This document shows, piece by piece, positions 15,469 through 16,365 of a stretch of 16,365 bases of DNA; the stretch's first letter is position 1, and each line of letters begins with the position of its first letter. Position numbers and translations under genes: made by a program. The notes beneath the pieces are model-generated. The model was not told the origin of the DNA. It was given only the letters and a program-made list of their open reading frames with translations, and did not search any database. Source of the DNA: Actinomycetota bacterium (GTDB lineage Bacteria > Actinomycetota > Humimicrobiia > Humimicrobiales > Humimicrobiaceae); NCBI GenBank assembly GCA_028697935.1, contig JAQVEM010000014.1:1-16365 (forward strand), read 5' to 3'.

Positions 15469-15562
15469 TCAATAAAGCATATTTTACAAAAAATATTTAT
15501 AATTTACATAGCTTAAAAACAAGAGACGAAACTGCAGACTTATTTAATATCCAGATTAATCA

Positions 15563-16365
15563 TCAATACTGACTATCTCTTTCAATATCTCTGTGAAATA
15601 TCTTAACAGAGTAACCTTTATGCTTTAGATATTCATAGATTTCATCTGATATTACTACTGAGCGGTGCCTACCTCCAGTGCACCCTATACCTATCCCCAG
15701 ATAACTTTTTCCTTCATTCATATAATTTGGTATTAAAAAATCAAGCAGGTTCTTAAAAATACTCATAAATTCTTCTGTTTCTCTCCTGCGTAAGACAAAT
15801 TCTATAACTTTACTGTCTCTCCCATCCAGGTCTCTGAGCTCATCAATATAGAATGGATTTGGAAGAAACCTGACATCCATCACAATATCCATATTTTCAG
15901 GAATGCTATACTTGTAACCAAATGAAATAATTGATATATGCAAAAGTTTACTTTTTTCTTCTTCTTCCATCATAAGCTCTGTAATCGCCATCCTTAATTC
16001 TTTTGAACTCAGGAGCGAAGTATCAATTATAACATCTGCAATTTCTTTTAATCTGCTCATCTTTTCTATCTCTTTTTCAATCCCACTTGAGAGGTTACCA
16101 TTTTCTACAAGTGGATGCTTCCTCCTTGTAAGAGAGTATCTTTTTATTATTTCACTTTTTGAGGCCTCCAGAAATAAAATCCTGTACTCTATATCTCTAT
16201 TTTTGAGTTCATCCAGAGTCTTATAGATTTCATCAAAAAAATAGCCACTCCGTAAATCTATTGCAAAAGCAATATTACTGATGTTCTTATCTCCTGTGGA
16301 AAAATAATCAATAAGATTCAACATAAGCGGTGCAGGCAGGTTATCTATACAATAATAGCCCGCGT
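15563..16365 (-). CDS. rapZ: RapZ/YvcJ-type nucleotide-binding protein, 5' end cut by window edge
   Basis: The frame stays open to the right edge and reads AGYYCIDNLPAPLMLNLIDY, which matches the early part of RapZ; about 20-25 residues including the Walker A loop lie outside. Visible parts are the P-loop domain with RILFLEASKSEIIKRYSLTR and the C-terminal domain with SFGYKYSIP, MDVRFLPNPFY, LRDLDGRD and the near-invariant GIGCTGGRHRSV, then FHRDIERD. The family binds nucleotides; E. coli RapZ is an RNase adapter controlling glucosamine-6-phosphate synthase mRNA, while the Bacillus homologue YvcJ is a GTPase of less clear role. An internal Met at 16324 is not the real start. Its usual Gram-positive neighbours yvcK and whiA do not follow it; gap does. 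Confidence 0.93.
   Translation of the reverse strand, partial: AGYYCIDNLPAPLMLNLIDYFSTGDKNISNIAFAIDLRSGYFFDEIYKTLDELKNRDIEYRILFLEASKSEIIKRYSLTRRKHPLVENGNLSSGIEKEIEKMSRLKEIADVIIDTSLLSSKELRMAITELMMEEEEKSKLLHISIISFGYKYSIPENMDIVMDVRFLPNPFYIDELRDLDGRDSKVIEFVLRRRETEEFMSIFKNLLDFLIPNYMNEGKSYLGIGIGCTGGRHRSVVISDEIYEYLKHKGYSVKIFHRDIERDSQY

Noticed and set aside
15324..15562. Riboswitch, T-box or CggR-type operator before gap
   Set aside because: I found no T-box sequence, no conserved riboswitch core and no repressor gene; only a weak short inverted repeat remains.
16322..16324. Internal ATG as the start of rapZ
   Set aside because: The frame continues upstream to the window edge with residues (GYYCIDNLP) matching the conserved early part of RapZ.

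Overview
This window looks like chromosomal core sequence from an AT-rich anaerobic Gram-positive bacterium (Bacillota). Strong AGGAGG-type ribosome sites, lipoprotein-type binding proteins and a glycolytic cluster of gap, pgk, tpiA and cofactor-independent gpmI next to secG fit this. The oxygen-sensitive radical SAM enzyme fits an anaerobe. Halanaerobiales or a clostridial relative is my best guess, but no marker here settles it. Almost everything is on the minus strand; only one small TPR gene is on the plus strand.

Reading in the direction of transcription (right to left): (1) the 3' part of rapZ enters at the right edge; (2) a glycolysis block, gap - hairpin - pgk - tpiA - gpmI, followed by secG, with no enolase gene between gpmI and secG; (3) a full peptide ABC importer operon, oppA - stem-loop - oppB - oppC - oppD - oppF; (4) a second family-5 solute-binding lipoprotein as the last gene of that operon; (5) tRNA-Leu(GAG) behind a near-consensus promoter; (6) a lone plus-strand TPR gene beside about 500 bp of very AT-rich, probably decayed sequence; (7) an AmrS-type radical SAM gene; (8) tRNA-Cys(GCA), cut by the left edge.

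The glycolytic enzymes convert glyceraldehyde-3-phosphate to 2-phosphoglycerate. OppABCDF imports peptides: OppA captures them, OppB/OppC form the pore and OppD/OppF hydrolyse ATP. SecG belongs to the SecYEG translocon.

The most striking object is the second binding protein (2574-4307). Its family-5 fold is in circularly permuted order: signal peptide, then the half that is normally C-terminal, then the half that is normally N-terminal. The canonical OppA in the same operon gives a direct internal comparison. The cut falls at the expected hinge between the lobes and the native termini are joined by a short linker. A second oddity is gpmI, whose only usable standard start codon leaves it about 8 residues short; the missing residues are encoded in frame upstream but with no ATG, GTG or TTG.
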